Shown here one piece after another: positions 1 through 10,829 of a stretch of 64,000 nt of DNA. Numbering within the stretch: position 1 is the first letter of the stretch; every line of letters begins with the position of its first letter. Source of the stretch: Pantoea sp. A4 (lineage in GTDB: Bacteria; Pseudomonadota; Gammaproteobacteria; Enterobacterales; Enterobacteriaceae). The position numbers and the translations under genes are program-made. The stretch is from contig NZ_ALXE01000002.1 of assembly GCF_000295955.2 (NCBI RefSeq), positions 25,111 to 89,110 on the forward strand. The letters run 5' to 3'. The notes beneath the pieces were generated by a model. It was not told the DNA's origin and searched no databases. It was given only the letters and a program-made list of their open reading frames with translations.

Positions 1-255
1 CTGTAGTGCCGGCATTTCGGCCTGGAGATCGTCAGGCATGGGCGGTCGGCCCGCTTTATAGTCCGGCAGTAGCTGATGTCGCCAGCCGGGTTGACGGCTG
101 TGGCTATCGAATACGGCGACCACATGTGTGGGTTGTGTATGGCCCAATAGCTGGTGCAGTGCTGTGATGCAGGCATCGCGACAAGGCGAGCCCTGGACAG
201 CATGGAGCCGGCGGATGAGGTTGAGCGCATCCACAATAAGAAGGTGAAAAGCCAT
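1..255 (-). CDS. xni: Xni flap endonuclease, N-terminal part (cut by window edge)
   Basis: The reverse strand from an ATG at 255 reads an open frame of 85 codons off the left window edge. It begins [16 protein letters not shown] and contains the stretch [17 protein letters not shown], which matches the N-terminal metal-binding half of the Xni/YgdG 5'-nuclease family (related to the Pol I 5'-3' exonuclease domain). Only about a third of the expected roughly 250-residue protein is visible, so integrity cannot be judged. Xni lies upstream of ppnN in the same orientation, with a short gap. Family assignment is from sequence pattern; flap processing during DNA replication and repair is family knowledge. 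Confidence 0.85.
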   Translation of the reverse strand, partial: MAFHLLIVDALNLIRRLHAVQGSPCRDACITALHQLLGHTQPTHVVAVFDSHSRQPGWRHQLLPDYKAGRPPMPDDLQAEMPALQ

Positions 256-290
256 AATGATTTCAGGCAGCCCGCAGGCTGCCTCCTGGG

Positions 291-1655
291 TTATTTGATG
301 ATTTCGTAGCAGGGCGTGTAAGCACTACCTGGCAGTTTCATGCGGTGCTGGGCAACAAACCCCTGCAGCAGTTCGTCCATGCGGTGCATGATGTCCGCAT
401 CGCCATGCAGTTTGAACGGGCCTCTTTCGCGGATTTCGCGGATACCCATCTCTTTTACGTTACCTGCGACAATGCCTGAGAAAGCCCGACGCAGATCGGC
501 GGCCAGTTTTTCCGCCGGTTGGTTGGTAAACAGATTGAGATTCGCCATGTTTTCATGGGTCGGTGCAAACGGCTGTTGCAGATCGGCATCAATGCGGATC
601 GACCAGTTAAAGCTGTAAGCATCGCCGGTTTCACGACGATGCTCTTTGACCTGCGGCATGGCGCGTTTCATCAGGCGAGCCACTTCGGCGGCATCATCAA
701 TAATGATTTGATAGTGTGCACGTGCGCTCTCACCCAGCGTATTGACGATAAAATCGTCCAGCACGCGGAAGTAATCAGCACTCTCTTTTGGCCCGGTGAG
801 GATCAGCGGCAACACCTGCTCTTTGTTGTGTGGGTTCATCAGAATACCCAACAGATAGAGCAGCTCTTCGGCGGTGCCTACGCCACCAGGGAAGATCACG
901 ATACCGTGGGCGATACGCACGAACGCCTCTAGCCGTTTTTCAATATCCGGCATGATGATCAACTCATTGACCAACGGGTTTGGCGGCTCGGCGGCAATAA
1001 TAGAAGGTTCGGTTAAACCGATAAACCGCGAGTCGTGATTGCGCTGTTGTGCGTGGCCCACCGCCGCACCTTTCATTGGGGCTTCCATCACGCCCGGACC
1101 GCAGCCGGTACAGATGTTTAGCTCACGCAAACCTAACTGGGTACCCACATTACGGCAGTACTGGTATTCAATGGCGTTGATGGAGTGACCACCCCAGCAC
1201 ACGACCATATTGGGATATTCCCCAACGTGCAGTGCGCGGGCATTCCGCAGGATAGAAAAGACCTGGTTGGTGATTTGCACGGAGTCCGTTGAGGCGGGGT
1301 CCGCCAGGCGGCTGCCGGGCGTGAGCTGGCCATTAACGAATAAGATGTCTCGCAATACCGCGAACAGGTTAGCCTGCAATGAGCGGATAATGCGCCCATC
1401 AACAAACGCCTCTTCCGGCGGGTTAATCAGTTCAAGCTTCACGCCACGTTCGCGGCGTAACACGTTAATATCAAAGCTTTCGAAGCGGGAGAGCAGTTCA
1501 TGGCTACTGTCGGTCTGGCTGCCGGAATTCAACACTGCCAGTGAACAGTTGCGAAACAGTTGGTAGAGGTCGCTGCTCGCGGTGCGTTTGAGCATGTCGA
1601 CTTCCAACTGGGAGAGCAAATCCATGGAGCCAAGTGGGCTGATATGTGTAATCAA
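291..1655 (-). CDS. ppnN: Pyrimidine/purine-specific 5'-nucleotide nucleosidase PpnN (YgdH)
   Basis: The product is 454 residues, the same length as the E. coli protein. PpnN cleaves nucleoside monophosphates to the free base and ribose 5-phosphate and is known in E. coli as a (p)ppGpp-stimulated enzyme. The lysine-decarboxylase-like Rossmann core is clear: [13 protein letters not shown] near residues 184-196 and PGGVGTAEE near 256-264, the signature nucleotide-binding motif of this family. The ATG at 1655 is followed by [14 protein letters not shown], typical of the family. It sits downstream of queF on the same strand with a 173-bp gap, so it probably has its own promoter. RelA, the ppGpp synthase, is encoded in the same window. 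Confidence 0.95.
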   Translation of the reverse strand: MITHISPLGSMDLLSQLEVDMLKRTASSDLYQLFRNCSLAVLNSGSQTDSSHELLSRFESFDINVLRRERGVKLELINPPEEAFVDGRIIRSLQANLFAVLRDILFVNGQLTPGSRLADPASTDSVQITNQVFSILRNARALHVGEYPNMVVCWGGHSINAIEYQYCRNVGTQLGLRELNICTGCGPGVMEAPMKGAAVGHAQQRNHDSRFIGLTEPSIIAAEPPNPLVNELIIMPDIEKRLEAFVRIAHGIVIFPGGVGTAEELLYLLGILMNPHNKEQVLPLILTGPKESADYFRVLDDFIVNTLGESARAHYQIIIDDAAEVARLMKRAMPQVKEHRRETGDAYSFNWSIRIDADLQQPFAPTHENMANLNLFTNQPAEKLAADLRRAFSGIVAGNVKEMGIREIRERGPFKLHGDADIMHRMDELLQGFVAQHRMKLPGSAYTPCYEIIK

Positions 1656-1828
1656 GTGAACTCCTTTACACCCGAAAGGCGTGACTGATAACGCTGTACG
1701 AACAGAGAACGCGTTGCCACGCTCCCTGTAGCGGCGACCCTCATGGTCACCGTCTTTACTGAGATTAACGTTGTTCCCGGTCTCTGCTCAAGTCAAATGA
1801 CACAGCCTGCGAAGCGACTCGCAAAGCG

Positions 1829-2674
1829 TTACTGGCGCACCAGTCTGGAATGGCCCGGCGTGAATGGCACGTTGCTACGCCACGGATTGATATCCAGGCC
1901 ACCACGGCGGGTGTAGCGGGCGTAAACCGTGAGTTCGGTTGGCTGGCAGAAGCGCTGAATATCGTTGAAAATACGCTCAACGCACTGTTCGTGGAATTCG
2001 TTGTGCTGGCGGAATGAGACCAGATAGCGCAGCAGCGCTTCGCGATCGATACGAGCACCTTTATAGCGAATCATGACCGATCCCCAATCCGGCTGGTTGG
2101 TGATCAGACAGTTTGATTTCAGCAGGTGGCTGACTAAGGTTTCATCCACGACGTCCGTGCCCGTCGCGTTTGCCAGGTAATCGGCGTTAAAGCCGTAATC
2201 GCTGATCTCAATATCCTGCTCGTCGATGCACTCACCGGCAAAATGACCAATCGGTTGGCCTTCAATTTCACTCAGACGGAACAGAACCACCTCAACATCC
2301 CCCTGAGCGCAGGCGCTAAGATCGCGTTGTAATGTCTGGCGTACCTCATCCCAGCCAGCAAACTGCGTCTGGTTGAAGCTATTGAGGTAGAGTTTGAAGC
2401 TCTTCGATTCAATCAGGTTGAGGCTGTCTGCATTCAGGACAATTTCACCCACGGCAACCTGGGGTACCCCTTTGCTGTTCAGCCAGGAGAGTTCATACAG
2501 CGTCCAGAGATCGGCGCCGTGGAACGGCAGATTGTCAGGTTGTAGCCCTAAAGGATCGCGGTTAAGGCTGCGTGGCACCGCTTGTAGCAACGTGTTGTCG
2601 TAGCGATCGTGGTAAGCTACCGACTTACCCAGCGTCAGGTTGCTCAGGGCCTGATCCTGTTTTTCAGAAGACAT
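1829..2674 (-). CDS. queF: NADPH-dependent 7-cyano-7-deazaguanine reductase QueF
   Basis: QueF reduces preQ0 to preQ1 in queuosine biosynthesis. The protein is the long, two-domain (YqcD-like) form found in gamma-proteobacteria. The substrate-binding [15 protein letters not shown] segment and the catalytic cysteine in [17 protein letters not shown] are both present. The ATG at 2674 (MSSEKQDQ) is preferred over an in-frame ATG at 2701, because known homologues begin close to this point; it gives 281 residues. The gene is divergent from syd with a short gap. The queuosine genes queE and queD lie about 15 kb away in the same window. Confidence 0.94.
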   Translation of the reverse strand: MSSEKQDQALSNLTLGKSVAYHDRYDNTLLQAVPRSLNRDPLGLQPDNLPFHGADLWTLYELSWLNSKGVPQVAVGEIVLNADSLNLIESKSFKLYLNSFNQTQFAGWDEVRQTLQRDLSACAQGDVEVVLFRLSEIEGQPIGHFAGECIDEQDIEISDYGFNADYLANATGTDVVDETLVSHLLKSNCLITNQPDWGSVMIRYKGARIDREALLRYLVSFRQHNEFHEQCVERIFNDIQRFCQPTELTVYARYTRRGGLDINPWRSNVPFTPGHSRLVRQ

Positions 2675-2741
2675 AGAAAGGTCATCACTCAGTTTGAACA
2701 TATCTGCTCAGTGTAACCTATCAGAAGTGAGAATATGAAAG

Positions 2742-3287
2742 ATGCCGCATACTGCTGATGCTCTGCGTGATTTTACCGCCCGCTACTGTCTGCGCTGGCA
2801 GCAAATTTATGGGCATCCGCCCGCGAGTGAAGCGCTATACGGTATTGCTTCTCCCTGCATTACGGAAACCCGAGAGAGCGAAGTGCTGTGGCAGCCGCAG
2901 CCGTTTACGTTGGGTTCGACGCTGGAGATGATTGAACGGGCGCTGGATATTCGCCTCCAACAGGATGTTGCCGCGTTCTATACCACCCAGTTTGCCGGTG
3001 ATATGAGTGCGAAATTTGGGGAGCGAGCGCTGACGCTGCTGCAAGTGTGGAGTGAAGATGACTTTGAGCGGTTGCAGGAAAACCTGATTGGTCACTTGGT
3101 GATGAAACGTCATTTGAAGCAGAGTCCAACACTGTTTATTGCCACCACCGATTCAGAACAGGAAATTATTTCGCTATGTAATCTTACCGGTGAGGTGGTA
3201 CTTGAGCGTCCGGGAACGAAACATCGTGAAATTCTCGCCGATAAAATTGAGAGTTTTCTTAATGGATTACAACCAGTTACTCCTTAA
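2742..3287 (+). CDS. syd: SecY-interacting protein Syd
   Basis: This 181-residue soluble protein matches Syd, which binds SecY at the cytoplasmic membrane and is thought to monitor SecYEG assembly. The family core is visible: FTARYCLRWQQIYG near the N terminus, FYTTQFAGDMSAKFGE in the middle, and VWSEDDFERLQENLIGHLVMK followed by TLFIATTDSEQEIISLCNLTGEVV. There is no signal peptide or membrane segment, as expected for a peripheral protein. It is divergent from queF and is followed by the csrB region, the same neighbourhood as in E. coli. Start ATG at 2742 is the only sensible one in this frame. Confidence 0.93.
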   Translation: MPHTADALRDFTARYCLRWQQIYGHPPASEALYGIASPCITETRESEVLWQPQPFTLGSTLEMIERALDIRLQQDVAAFYTTQFAGDMSAKFGERALTLLQVWSEDDFERLQENLIGHLVMKRHLKQSPTLFIATTDSEQEIISLCNLTGEVVLERPGTKHREILADKIESFLNGLQPVTP

Positions 3288-3306
3288 TTTGCAGAGCTGA
3301 ACCCGT

Positions 3307-3334
3307 GCTGTTGTGAGAGATCTCTCACAACAGC
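3307..3334. promoter_or_regulatory. UvrY/SirA-type binding palindrome upstream of csrB
   Basis: A perfect 28-bp inverted repeat whose core is TGTGAGAGATCTCTCACA. This is close to the known UvrY (SirA/GacA-family) site TGTnAGAGATCTCTnACA. A weaker half site, TGTAAGAGATCCA, follows at 3335-3347. The palindrome lies about 180 bp before the estimated start of csrB, the position where E. coli UvrY acts on csrB. BarA, the cognate kinase, is encoded at 6701-9424. Confidence 0.8.
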
Positions 3335-3499
3335 TGTAAGAGATCCATCACTTGTAAGATTAATTTTTTTGTCTCTATTTTTGTAAAGATATTGTGAATC
3401 ATGAACTTATTGAAAGAATTCGCGTCGCGAGGCTTTAACAAGAATAAGTTATTAATTTCGGTATCTTGCTTAAGATTCAGAATATGCCAGAATGTTTCT

Positions 3500-3820
3500 C
3501 ATTAGCAGGACGCTAAAGGATGAAGATACAGCTTGGAGCTGTAAGCCAGGAGGCGGGAACGTAACGGAGCTTACGTCACACGGAAGGCTTCAGGATGAAG
3601 CAGGATCGCTCAGGATTGAGTAAAGGACACCTCCAGGAAGGAGAATGTGAGCCAGTGAGGATGACTGGTGGGCCTGGATGCCGAATGGATTAGCGTCATG
3701 ATGACGAGTGGCAGGATGTCACACGGGAAGAGTTGTCACGGATGAGCAGGGAGCACACAAGTAGCTGGATAGCTGCAAACGAGAATCGGGAGCACTGTGT
3801 AAACAGTGCTCCCTTTTTTA
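3500..3820 (+). ncRNA. csrB: CsrB small regulatory RNA (CsrA sponge)
   Basis: A roughly 320-nt non-coding stretch between syd and yqcC, the syntenic place of E. coli csrB. It is packed with about twenty GGA motifs, many as CAGGAT/CAGGA in small hairpin loops, for example AGGA in the loop of TTAGC/GCTAA near 3502-3515. The 3' part resembles E. coli CsrB (AGTTGTCACGGATGAGCAGGG at 3731-3751). It ends in a strong rho-independent terminator: an 11-bp stem at 3788-3798/3803-3813, loop GTAA, then six T. The exact 5' end is estimated from the first GGA hairpin. CsrB titrates CsrA, encoded at 63280. Confidence 0.9.
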
Positions 3821-3886
3821 TTGGTGCTTCCCGGTGGCCGCAAATGGTATTCTTGCCGCCCAATTTTTGGCTTTACGGAGGCGTGT

Positions 3887-4216
3887 ATGACGCTGCAACA
3901 ACTTCTTCAACAGCGGCTAATACAGGCCGAAACCCTGATGCGTGAGCATCAACTCTGGCAACTTGACGCTCCCGCTGCGGAATCATTAGTCAGCGATCAA
4001 CCCTTCTGTCTGGATAAACTGGAGCCGCTTGAGTGGCTACAGTGGATCTTTATCCCGCGTATGCAGGCACTGCTGGATGCCAACGCACCGCTGCCGATGA
4101 ATTTCGCTATTGCACCTTATTATGAAGTGGCGCTGCCGGATACGACGCCGGGGCACGGGGTGTTACTGCTGACGCTAAAACAGATCGATGCGCTGTTCGT
4201 GCAGGACAGTGACTGA
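3887..4216 (+). CDS. yqcC: YqcC family protein (DUF446)
   Basis: The 109-residue product matches the small YqcC/DUF446 family: MTLQQLLQQRLIQAETLMREHQLW, then PFCLDKLEPLEWLQWIFIPRMQALL and a C-terminal segment GHGVLLLTLKQIDALF. The function is not established. The ATG at 3887 has a GGAG ribosome binding site seven bases upstream; longer in-frame starts would run into the csrB terminator and are rejected. Its stop overlaps the start of truC by one base, so the two are translationally coupled, as in E. coli, which hints at a link to tRNA modification or simply operon conservation. Confidence 0.9.
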   Translation: MTLQQLLQQRLIQAETLMREHQLWQLDAPAAESLVSDQPFCLDKLEPLEWLQWIFIPRMQALLDANAPLPMNFAIAPYYEVALPDTTPGHGVLLLTLKQIDALFVQDSD

Positions 4217-4995
4217 TGCTGGAGATCATTTATCAGGATGAATGGCTGGTTGCGGTTAACAAACCCAGTGGTTGGTTAGTGCACCGTAGCTGGCTCGATC
4301 GTCATGAGAAAGTGTTCGTCATGCAGACCGTGCGCGATCAGATTGGTCAGCACGTGTTTACCGTGCATCGCCTTGACCGTCCCACTTCAGGTGTGTTGCT
4401 GATGGGGCTCTCCAGTGAGGTTGGGCGTTTGCTGTCACAGCAGTTTGAACAGCATCAGATTCGAAAAACCTACCATGCGGTGGTGCGCGGCTGGTTACAG
4501 GAAGCGGCCACGCTGGATTATCCGCTGCTGGAAGAGATGGATAAAATCGCGGATAAATTCGCAACGGCTCCCCGTGAGGCACAGCCCGCAGTGACCGATT
4601 ATAAAGGCCTGGCGACCTGCGAAATGCCGGTGCCGATTGGCCGTTATGATGCGGCGCGCTACAGCCTGGTGGAGCTTGCTCCTCACACTGGGCGCAAGCA
4701 TCAGTTGCGCCGTCATATGGTGCACTTGCGTCATCCGATCATTGGCGATAGCAAGCATGGCGATCTCAAACAGAATCGCGGTGCGGCCAGCCACTTTGGG
4801 ATGAACCGGCTGATGCTGCACGCCAGCCAGCTTGAGCTGACCCATCCCATCACGGGAGAAGCGTTGTGTTTGCGTGCCGGGCTGGACCACGTCTGGCAAG
4901 GCATGTTGACGCAGTTTGGCTGGCAGGATCAGTTGTCGCATCTGCCACGGGTTGAGTTTCTGCCCACCCCAGGCGAGGATATCGTCGGCGAATAA
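4216..4995 (+). CDS. truC: tRNA pseudouridine(65) synthase TruC
   Basis: This 259-residue member of the RluA family isomerises U65 in tRNAs. The catalytic motif [12 protein letters not shown] is visible with the nucleophilic Asp at residue 54. [11 protein letters not shown], the second RluA-family signature, occurs near residues 160-170 ([20 protein letters not shown]). There is no N-terminal S4 domain, consistent with TruC. Start overlaps the yqcC stop (TGATG). It is followed after 11 bp by yqcA, with a GGAG site before that gene, so yqcC-truC-yqcA probably form one operon. Confidence 0.95.
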   Translation: MLEIIYQDEWLVAVNKPSGWLVHRSWLDRHEKVFVMQTVRDQIGQHVFTVHRLDRPTSGVLLMGLSSEVGRLLSQQFEQHQIRKTYHAVVRGWLQEAATLDYPLLEEMDKIADKFATAPREAQPAVTDYKGLATCEMPVPIGRYDAARYSLVELAPHTGRKHQLRRHMVHLRHPIIGDSKHGDLKQNRGAASHFGMNRLMLHASQLELTHPITGEALCLRAGLDHVWQGMLTQFGWQDQLSHLPRVEFLPTPGEDIVGE

Positions 4996-5006
4996 GGAGT
5001 CTTACC

Positions 5007-5447
5007 ATGGCGAAAATTGGCATATTTGTAGGTACGGTTTACGGTAACGCGCTGCTGGTTGCTGAAGAGGCGCAGCCAGAGCTTGAGGCGCTGGGGCATG
5101 AGGTCAAGGTGTTTGAAGATGGCACGCTGGAGGACTGGCAGAAGTACAGCCAGGACGTGGTGCTGGTGATCACCTCGACCACCGGTCAGGGCGATCTGCC
5201 GGATAACATTCGTGCGCTATTCGCCTCTTTGCAGGATCAGTATCAGCCCACGCTGCGCTACGGCGTTATCGCTCTGGGTGACAGCAGCTATGACAACTTC
5301 TGCGGGGGTGGTAAGCACTTCGATGCCTTATTGCAGGAGCAGGGGGCACAACGTGTGGGTTCCCTGCTTGAAGTGGACGCCATCGAAAATCCTGAACCTG
5401 AAGAAGTGACAACGCCGTGGGTCAAGCAGTGGGCGGCCCAACTCTAA
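5007..5447 (+). CDS. yqcA: Flavodoxin-like protein YqcA
   Basis: The 146-residue product is a short-chain flavodoxin. The FMN phosphate-binding loop [14 protein letters not shown] sits at the N terminus, and [16 protein letters not shown] and [18 protein letters not shown] supply the other FMN-contact loops. Homologues are YqcA/MioC-type flavodoxins whose electron partners are not settled. It is the last gene of the yqcC-truC-yqcA group and is followed by a clear terminator at 5454-5479. Confidence 0.93.
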   Translation: MAKIGIFVGTVYGNALLVAEEAQPELEALGHEVKVFEDGTLEDWQKYSQDVVLVITSTTGQGDLPDNIRALFASLQDQYQPTLRYGVIALGDSSYDNFCGGGKHFDALLQEQGAQRVGSLLEVDAIENPEPEEVTTPWVKQWAAQL

Positions 5448-5453
5448 CCTTCC

Positions 5454-5479
5454 ACGCCGGTTTCTGCCGGCGTTTTTCT
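5454..5479 (+). terminator. Rho-independent terminator after yqcA
   Basis: A 7-bp stem ACGCCGG / CCGGCGT with a six-base loop is followed by TTTTCTT, seven bases after the yqcA stop codon. Confidence 0.8.
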
Positions 5480-5566
5480 TTACGCTAGCCACACTTTTTC
5501 TAATCGCGCTATGCTTAGCAGTTCTGCGCCTGCGCGCCATTTCTGTTCTGCCACAGGGGACAACCG

Positions 5567-6712
5567 GTGAAAATTGTCATTGCACCCGATTCATGGAAAG
5601 AGAGTTTATCTGCACTTGATGTCGCCACGGCTATCGAAGCGGGCTTTCGCGAAGTCTACCCTGATGCACACTATGTCAAAATACCGCTGGCCGATGGCGG
5701 TGAAGGCACGGTAGAGGCGATGATCGCCGCGACCGGAGGTTCGTTGATCGCTTTGCCGGTCACCGGGCCACTCGGGAACAGCGTGGAGGCTTTCTATGGC
5801 CTGTCTGGTGATGGACATACGGCTTTTATTGAGATGGCGGCGGCCAGCGGCATAGAGTTGGTGCCGCCAGCGCAGCGTAATGCGTTAATCACGACTTCTC
5901 GGGGGACCGGGGAATTAATCTCTGATGCGCTGGCAAGAGGTGTACGCCACCTGATTATTGGTATCGGTGGCAGTGCGACCAATGACGGTGGGGCGGGAAT
6001 GCTTCAGGCACTCGGTGTGAAGCTACTGGATCAACAAGGCACCGAGATCGCAGCAGGTGGCGCAGCGCTGGCTGGGCTGCACAAGATTGAGACTGCGGCA
6101 CTCGACAGCCGCCTCAGCCAGTGCCGCATTGAGGTGGCCTGTGATGTGACCAATCCCCTGACCGGTCCACAAGGTGCTTCCGAGGTGTTTGGTCCACAAA
6201 AAGGGGCGACAGCAGAAGACGTGCAACAGTTGGATAAAGCGCTGGCACACTTTGCGAGCCTGATTCAGCGCTACCTGGGTGTGGCCGTTGCGGAAGTACC
6301 CGGTAGCGGTGCCGCCGGTGGGATGGGGGCGGGATTGCTGGCTTTCTGTCAGGCAACCCTGCGCCCAGGCATTGAGATCGTTACCGAAGCGCTCCAGCTT
6401 GAAGCGCAGCTAGGGGATGCCGATTTGGTGATCACCGGAGAAGGGCGCATAGACAGCCAGAGCGTACAGGGTAAAGTGCCTGTCGGCGTGGCGCGGCTGG
6501 CGCAACGCGCGGGCATTCCTGTCATTGGTATTGCGGGCAGCCTGACGCCTGATGTGGGCGTAGTGCATGCGCATGGCATTAATGCCGTCTTTAGCGCGCT
6601 GTACCGTATTTGCACCCTGGAAGAGGCGCTGGCCGCCGCGGCGGAGAATATCCGCCTGACGGCGCGCAACGTAGCCGCGACGGTGAAACTCGGGCAGCAA
6701 CTAGCGCTGTAA
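5567..6712 (+). CDS. garK: Glycerate 2-kinase (GarK/GlxK family)
   Basis: The 381-residue protein is full length for the GckA/GarK family, which phosphorylates glycerate with ATP to 2-phosphoglycerate. Family signatures are present: [20 protein letters not shown] at the start, [35 protein letters not shown], and [18 protein letters not shown] near the C terminus. The start is a GTG at 5567 with AGGGG eight bases upstream. It stands alone here, without garP/garL/garR neighbours, so the physiological source of glycerate is not shown. The symbol is by family; glxK is an equally possible name. Its 3' end overlaps the convergent barA by 12 bp. Confidence 0.9.
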   Translation: MKIVIAPDSWKESLSALDVATAIEAGFREVYPDAHYVKIPLADGGEGTVEAMIAATGGSLIALPVTGPLGNSVEAFYGLSGDGHTAFIEMAAASGIELVPPAQRNALITTSRGTGELISDALARGVRHLIIGIGGSATNDGGAGMLQALGVKLLDQQGTEIAAGGAALAGLHKIETAALDSRLSQCRIEVACDVTNPLTGPQGASEVFGPQKGATAEDVQQLDKALAHFASLIQRYLGVAVAEVPGSGAAGGMGAGLLAFCQATLRPGIEIVTEALQLEAQLGDADLVITGEGRIDSQSVQGKVPVGVARLAQRAGIPVIGIAGSLTPDVGVVHAHGINAVFSALYRICTLEEALAAAAENIRLTARNVAATVKLGQQLAL

Positions 6713-9424
6713 CAGCGCTTCAGCAGCCCGTGCGACGTTCTGCATTTCATCCAGCAGTTCCAGCAACTCCGGTTCTAAATCGTCAATATCACTGGCTTTA
6801 AGCAGCTCTTTCTCCAACTGATGACAGAGCTGCTTCATGCGCGGTACGCCGCTGTAGCTGGCGCTACCGTGCAGTTTATGGATGATTTCTCGCAGGCCGT
6901 TCACTTTGTTTTCATCCATGTAGCGGGTGACCTTTTCCTGCACTTCGGGCAAGAAGTCGAGCAGCATTTGCAGCAGGTCACGTGCCAGCTCGGGTTTGTT
7001 GGCCGCCTGGCGTAGCGCCAGATTCCAGTCCAGGCTGGCATTCAGGTCGCTCTTTTCCGTCATTAATGACGTGGGCACCGGGGCATAGCGCGCCAGCAGT
7101 TGACTCAGTTTGCTCTCATCAATCGGTTTAGCCAGATAGTCATTCAGGCCCGCTTTGATCAACTCTTCACGCTCGCCATCAATCGCGTGGGCGGTCACGG
7201 CGACAATCGGTGTCTGGGCATGATTAGGCAGGCTGCGAATAATTTCACTGGCACGAATACCGTCAATATCGGGCATCTGAATGTCCATCAGTATGACGTC
7301 CAGAGTGCGCTGGCGGGCCTGGCTTATCGCCTCACTCGCACTGCTACACAGAATAATTTCCTGAGTCTGCTCCTCCAGCAAAGTGCCAATCAGTTTCAGG
7401 TTAGCGGGGTTGTCATCCACCGCCATCACCGTGAGCGGCAAACGCTCAGAGACCGGCAGCGGACTTTGCTGACGGGCGTGTAAGTCAAACAGCATTGGCA
7501 GCAGGCGCGTCATGGAGACGGGTTTCGCAATACAGCCATCAATTCCTTGTGCTTTGAGTTTGTCTGCCAGCAGCATTTTCTGGGTCGGCAGGGCGAGAAT
7601 GACGCAGTCGGCTCGCTGGAGCAGTGAACTAATCCAGCGCTTATCTAACAGGGCACGTGCGCTGATATTGACCGGAATACCTACCAGCATCAGTGGGTAG
7701 TGCCGATCACCCAGCGCTTCCAGGGAGGGATAGTAATCCACCTGTAGCGGCGTGGCGCTGAGCATGTTGCGCACAGCGCGGCTGGCAGAGGCATGCGGTT
7801 CTATATAGGCCACCGCGACTTCTGACAGCGCCTCCAGCACGCGCGGCATACTTGAGGCATTAGGGTTGAGGTGCAAAGGGATGTTGACGGTGAAGGTCGA
7901 ACCTTCGCCGGCCTGGCTGGTAAAGCTAATTTCCCCGCCCATTTCACTGACCAGTTTCTGAGTGATCACCAGCCCCAGCCCGGTGCCACCATGACGGCGT
8001 GAAATACTGGCATCTGCCTGGCGAAATGCCTGGAACAGCTGAGATTTCTGCTCAGATGAAATGCCGATCCCGCTGTCGTGCACATTGATGACAATTTCAA
8101 CCTGGGTTGCGTCTAGCGAACGTCGTTCAACCTGCAAATCAATGGTGCCTTGCTCGGTGAACTTGACGGCATTCCCAATCAGGTTAATTAAAATCTGCTG
8201 GAGGCGCAGTGGATCGCCAATGACGTTATCCGGCACGCTGCGGTCAACGTGCACCGTTAGCTCCAGCATTTTGTCGTGTGCGGACGGGGCCAGCAGCACC
8301 AGCGTTTCGTCAATGGTGGCACGCAGGGGGAACGGAATAGACTCCAGCATCAATTTACCCGCTTCCAGTTTCGAGAAGTCGAGCACGTCATTAATGATGC
8401 TCAACAGGTTGCTGGCGGAGCGTTCAATGGTGTGCATGTAGTCGCGTTGCGTGGTGCCAAGGTCAGTTTTTAGCATCTGACGCGTAAAGCCAATCACGCC
8501 ATTTAACGGAGTACGTAGCTCGTGAGACATATTAGCGAGGAACTCGGATTTGATACGTGCCGCTTCCTGGGCGCGCTTTTTGGCTAAATCCAGCTCGACA
8601 TTCTGGATCTCTAACTGTTCCAGCGTTTCCCGCAGATCCCACGTGGCCTGATCGATATTGTGCTGCATCTCTTCATGATACGCCGTGAGGGACATGGCCA
8701 TCGCGTTGATGCCATTTTTCAGAATGCTCAGCTCACCCAGCATGTAACCTTCGACCCGGCTATCTAACTGACCGCGACGAATGCGGTCCACCGTGCTGAC
8801 CATATTCCGAATCGGACCGGTGACATCGCGCATCAGGCGATAAGCGAACAACATGGCAATACACAAGCAGAACAGCAGTAGCAGGGTCGCGACAAAGACT
8901 TCTTTATATTGCTGGAGCCTGACTGACTGGAGATCCAGTTCGATCGCGACATAGCCTAATCGATCGCCACCCGGCGTCTCTTCGCTGTCGAGTTCATCGG
9001 AGGTATAGCGGACGGAGGTGATGGGTGCGCGCAAAATAATGTGGTCATTGTGGCGCTGTTGAGTGATTTTCGTTGGCAGTGCAGCGATATCTTCTTGCAA
9101 CGAGAGACTGAGATCTTCGTTACCGTTCGACGTGACGTAAAGGCGATTGTTGTTGTCGTAGATGGCAATCGCACGGACAATATTAGAATGACGACGATGC
9201 AATAGTCCGGTCATGGCATGCAGTGCCGCCCGGTTGTGCCACATCATGCTGTATTCGCTGGCAATGGCCAGTGGTTCAATGATGTTGGAGCCGGAATCAA
9301 TGACCTGATGTTGTAGTTCGTTGTAACGGTGTACAACAAAAAAGGCGCTGAGCAGCAAGCCTATCATCAGTGTCGGTGCGAGGATCAGAATCATCATTCT
9401 TGCCCGCAAGCTGTATTTCGTCAT
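6701..9424 (-). CDS. barA: Hybrid sensor histidine kinase BarA
   Basis: BarA is the tripartite membrane kinase that phosphorylates UvrY and thereby drives csrB transcription. The 907-residue protein has an N-terminal transmembrane helix (residues about 10-28), a periplasmic loop, a second helix near 178-196 and a HAMP segment. Then come the HisKA box with [10 protein letters not shown] (phospho-His near 300), an HATPase domain with GTGLGL, a receiver with [13 protein letters not shown] (phospho-Asp near 707), and a C-terminal HPt domain with [13 protein letters not shown] (His near 850). All phosphorelay residues are intact. It is divergent from rlmD with 57 bp between them, and converges on the glycerate kinase gene. 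Confidence 0.97.
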   Translation of the reverse strand: MTKYSLRARMMILILAPTLMIGLLLSAFFVVHRYNELQHQVIDSGSNIIEPLAIASEYSMMWHNRAALHAMTGLLHRRHSNIVRAIAIYDNNNRLYVTSNGNEDLSLSLQEDIAALPTKITQQRHNDHIILRAPITSVRYTSDELDSEETPGGDRLGYVAIELDLQSVRLQQYKEVFVATLLLLFCLCIAMLFAYRLMRDVTGPIRNMVSTVDRIRRGQLDSRVEGYMLGELSILKNGINAMAMSLTAYHEEMQHNIDQATWDLRETLEQLEIQNVELDLAKKRAQEAARIKSEFLANMSHELRTPLNGVIGFTRQMLKTDLGTTQRDYMHTIERSASNLLSIINDVLDFSKLEAGKLMLESIPFPLRATIDETLVLLAPSAHDKMLELTVHVDRSVPDNVIGDPLRLQQILINLIGNAVKFTEQGTIDLQVERRSLDATQVEIVINVHDSGIGISSEQKSQLFQAFRQADASISRRHGGTGLGLVITQKLVSEMGGEISFTSQAGEGSTFTVNIPLHLNPNASSMPRVLEALSEVAVAYIEPHASASRAVRNMLSATPLQVDYYPSLEALGDRHYPLMLVGIPVNISARALLDKRWISSLLQRADCVILALPTQKMLLADKLKAQGIDGCIAKPVSMTRLLPMLFDLHARQQSPLPVSERLPLTVMAVDDNPANLKLIGTLLEEQTQEIILCSSASEAISQARQRTLDVILMDIQMPDIDGIRASEIIRSLPNHAQTPIVAVTAHAIDGEREELIKAGLNDYLAKPIDESKLSQLLARYAPVPTSLMTEKSDLNASLDWNLALRQAANKPELARDLLQMLLDFLPEVQEKVTRYMDENKVNGLREIIHKLHGSASYSGVPRMKQLCHQLEKELLKASDIDDLEPELLELLDEMQNVARAAEALLQR

Positions 9425-9481
9425 GAGTGTCGCCCGGCCTTATCATCCCTGGATACTGGAAATTAGAGAAATCGCATTACT

Positions 9482-10798
9482 ATGGCGCAATTTTACTCCG
9501 CAAAACAGCGTGTGACGACCCGTCAACGCCTTACCGTCACGATTCAGGACCTTGATCCCTTTGGTCAAGGCGTGGCTCGCCATCAGGGGAAGGCCCTGTT
9601 TATCAGTGGGGCTCTGCCGGGTGAGCAGGTAGAAGTCACCCTACAAGAAGAAAAAAAGCAGTATGCACGCGGTAAAGCAGTGCGTTTGCTGAGCACCAGC
9701 CCAGAGCGCGTTACGCCGCGTTGTCCGCACTACCAACAGTGCGGGGGATGTCAGCAGCAGCATGTCAGCGAGGCGTTGCAGCAGCGCAGTAAAGCCCAGG
9801 CTCTGGGGCGGATGTTATCGGCGGAAGCGCACCGTACCGTCGCAATAGATGAAGTGATTGCCGGAAAGCCGTGGGGCTACCGCCGTCGTGCCCGACTGGG
9901 ATTGCAGTGGCATGCTAAGCGCCAGGTCTTGCAGATGGGCTTTCGACAGGAAGCCAGCAACGATCTGGTGCAGGTTCAGCATTGCCCTGTTTTGGTGCCC
10001 GAGCTTGAAGCATTGCTGGTGCCGCTGCACCACTGCTTGCAGAGCCTGAGGGCAGTTAAACGTCTGGGCCATGTGGAGCTGGTGTTAGCGGAAAATGGCC
10101 CGCTGATGGTATTGCGTCATCTGGATGCACTGCACGCTGAAGATCGTGAAAAACTGGAACAGTTTTCGCATATCAGCAATGTGATGCTGTTTCTGGATGG
10201 CGGAGAAGGCGCGATTTGCCGCGCAGAAAGTGCGAAACCCTACTATCGTTCATCCGGCATGAACCTGAATTTTAACCCACAGGACTTTATCCAGGTAAAC
10301 GATCGCGTTAATCAGCAGATGGTGGCGCGTGCGATTGAGTGGCTGGCGCTGGAGCCAGACGATCGGGTGCTGGATCTGTTCTGTGGTATGGGCAACTTCA
10401 CACTTCCTGTTGGAAAACAGGTACAAATTGCAGTTGGCGTTGAGGGTGTTGCAGCTTTAGTGGAGCAGGCAGCGTATAATGCGCAGGTTAATAATCTGCA
10501 AAATGTCACCTTCTATCAGCACAATCTGGAAGAAGATGTGACTCACCAGCCATGGGCTGCGCAGGGTTTCAACAAGGTGTTACTGGATCCGGCACGTGCC
10601 GGTGCCGCAGGGGTAATGGCACACGTCGTTAAACTTGCGCCGCAACGCGTGGTCTATGTCTCCTGTAACCCAACAACACTTGCTCGCGATAGTCAGACAC
10701 TGTTGTCGGCGGGTTACCATTTGGAAAGGGTCGCGATGTTGGATATGTTCCCTCATACCCGCCATCTCGAGTCCATGGTGCTGTTTAGCAAAGCATAA
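9482..10798 (+). CDS. rlmD: 23S rRNA (uracil(1939)-C(5))-methyltransferase RlmD
   Basis: RlmD methylates U1939 of 23S rRNA using SAM and carries an iron-sulfur cluster. The 438-residue protein shows an N-terminal TRAM domain, the cluster cysteines in [14 protein letters not shown] near residues 81-94 with a further Cys in VQHCPV, the SAM motif [16 protein letters not shown], and the catalytic cysteine in [17 protein letters not shown] at 9482 follows directly on the divergent barA promoter region. The downstream relA starts 31 bp after the stop, so read-through is likely, as in E. coli. Confidence 0.96.
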   Translation: MAQFYSAKQRVTTRQRLTVTIQDLDPFGQGVARHQGKALFISGALPGEQVEVTLQEEKKQYARGKAVRLLSTSPERVTPRCPHYQQCGGCQQQHVSEALQQRSKAQALGRMLSAEAHRTVAIDEVIAGKPWGYRRRARLGLQWHAKRQVLQMGFRQEASNDLVQVQHCPVLVPELEALLVPLHHCLQSLRAVKRLGHVELVLAENGPLMVLRHLDALHAEDREKLEQFSHISNVMLFLDGGEGAICRAESAKPYYRSSGMNLNFNPQDFIQVNDRVNQQMVARAIEWLALEPDDRVLDLFCGMGNFTLPVGKQVQIAVGVEGVAALVEQAAYNAQVNNLQNVTFYQHNLEEDVTHQPWAAQGFNKVLLDPARAGAAGVMAHVVKLAPQRVVYVSCNPTTLARDSQTLLSAGYHLERVAMLDMFPHTRHLESMVLFSKA

Positions 10799-10829
10799 GC
10801 AACACAACGTTGTGATGGCAGGAGAGGAT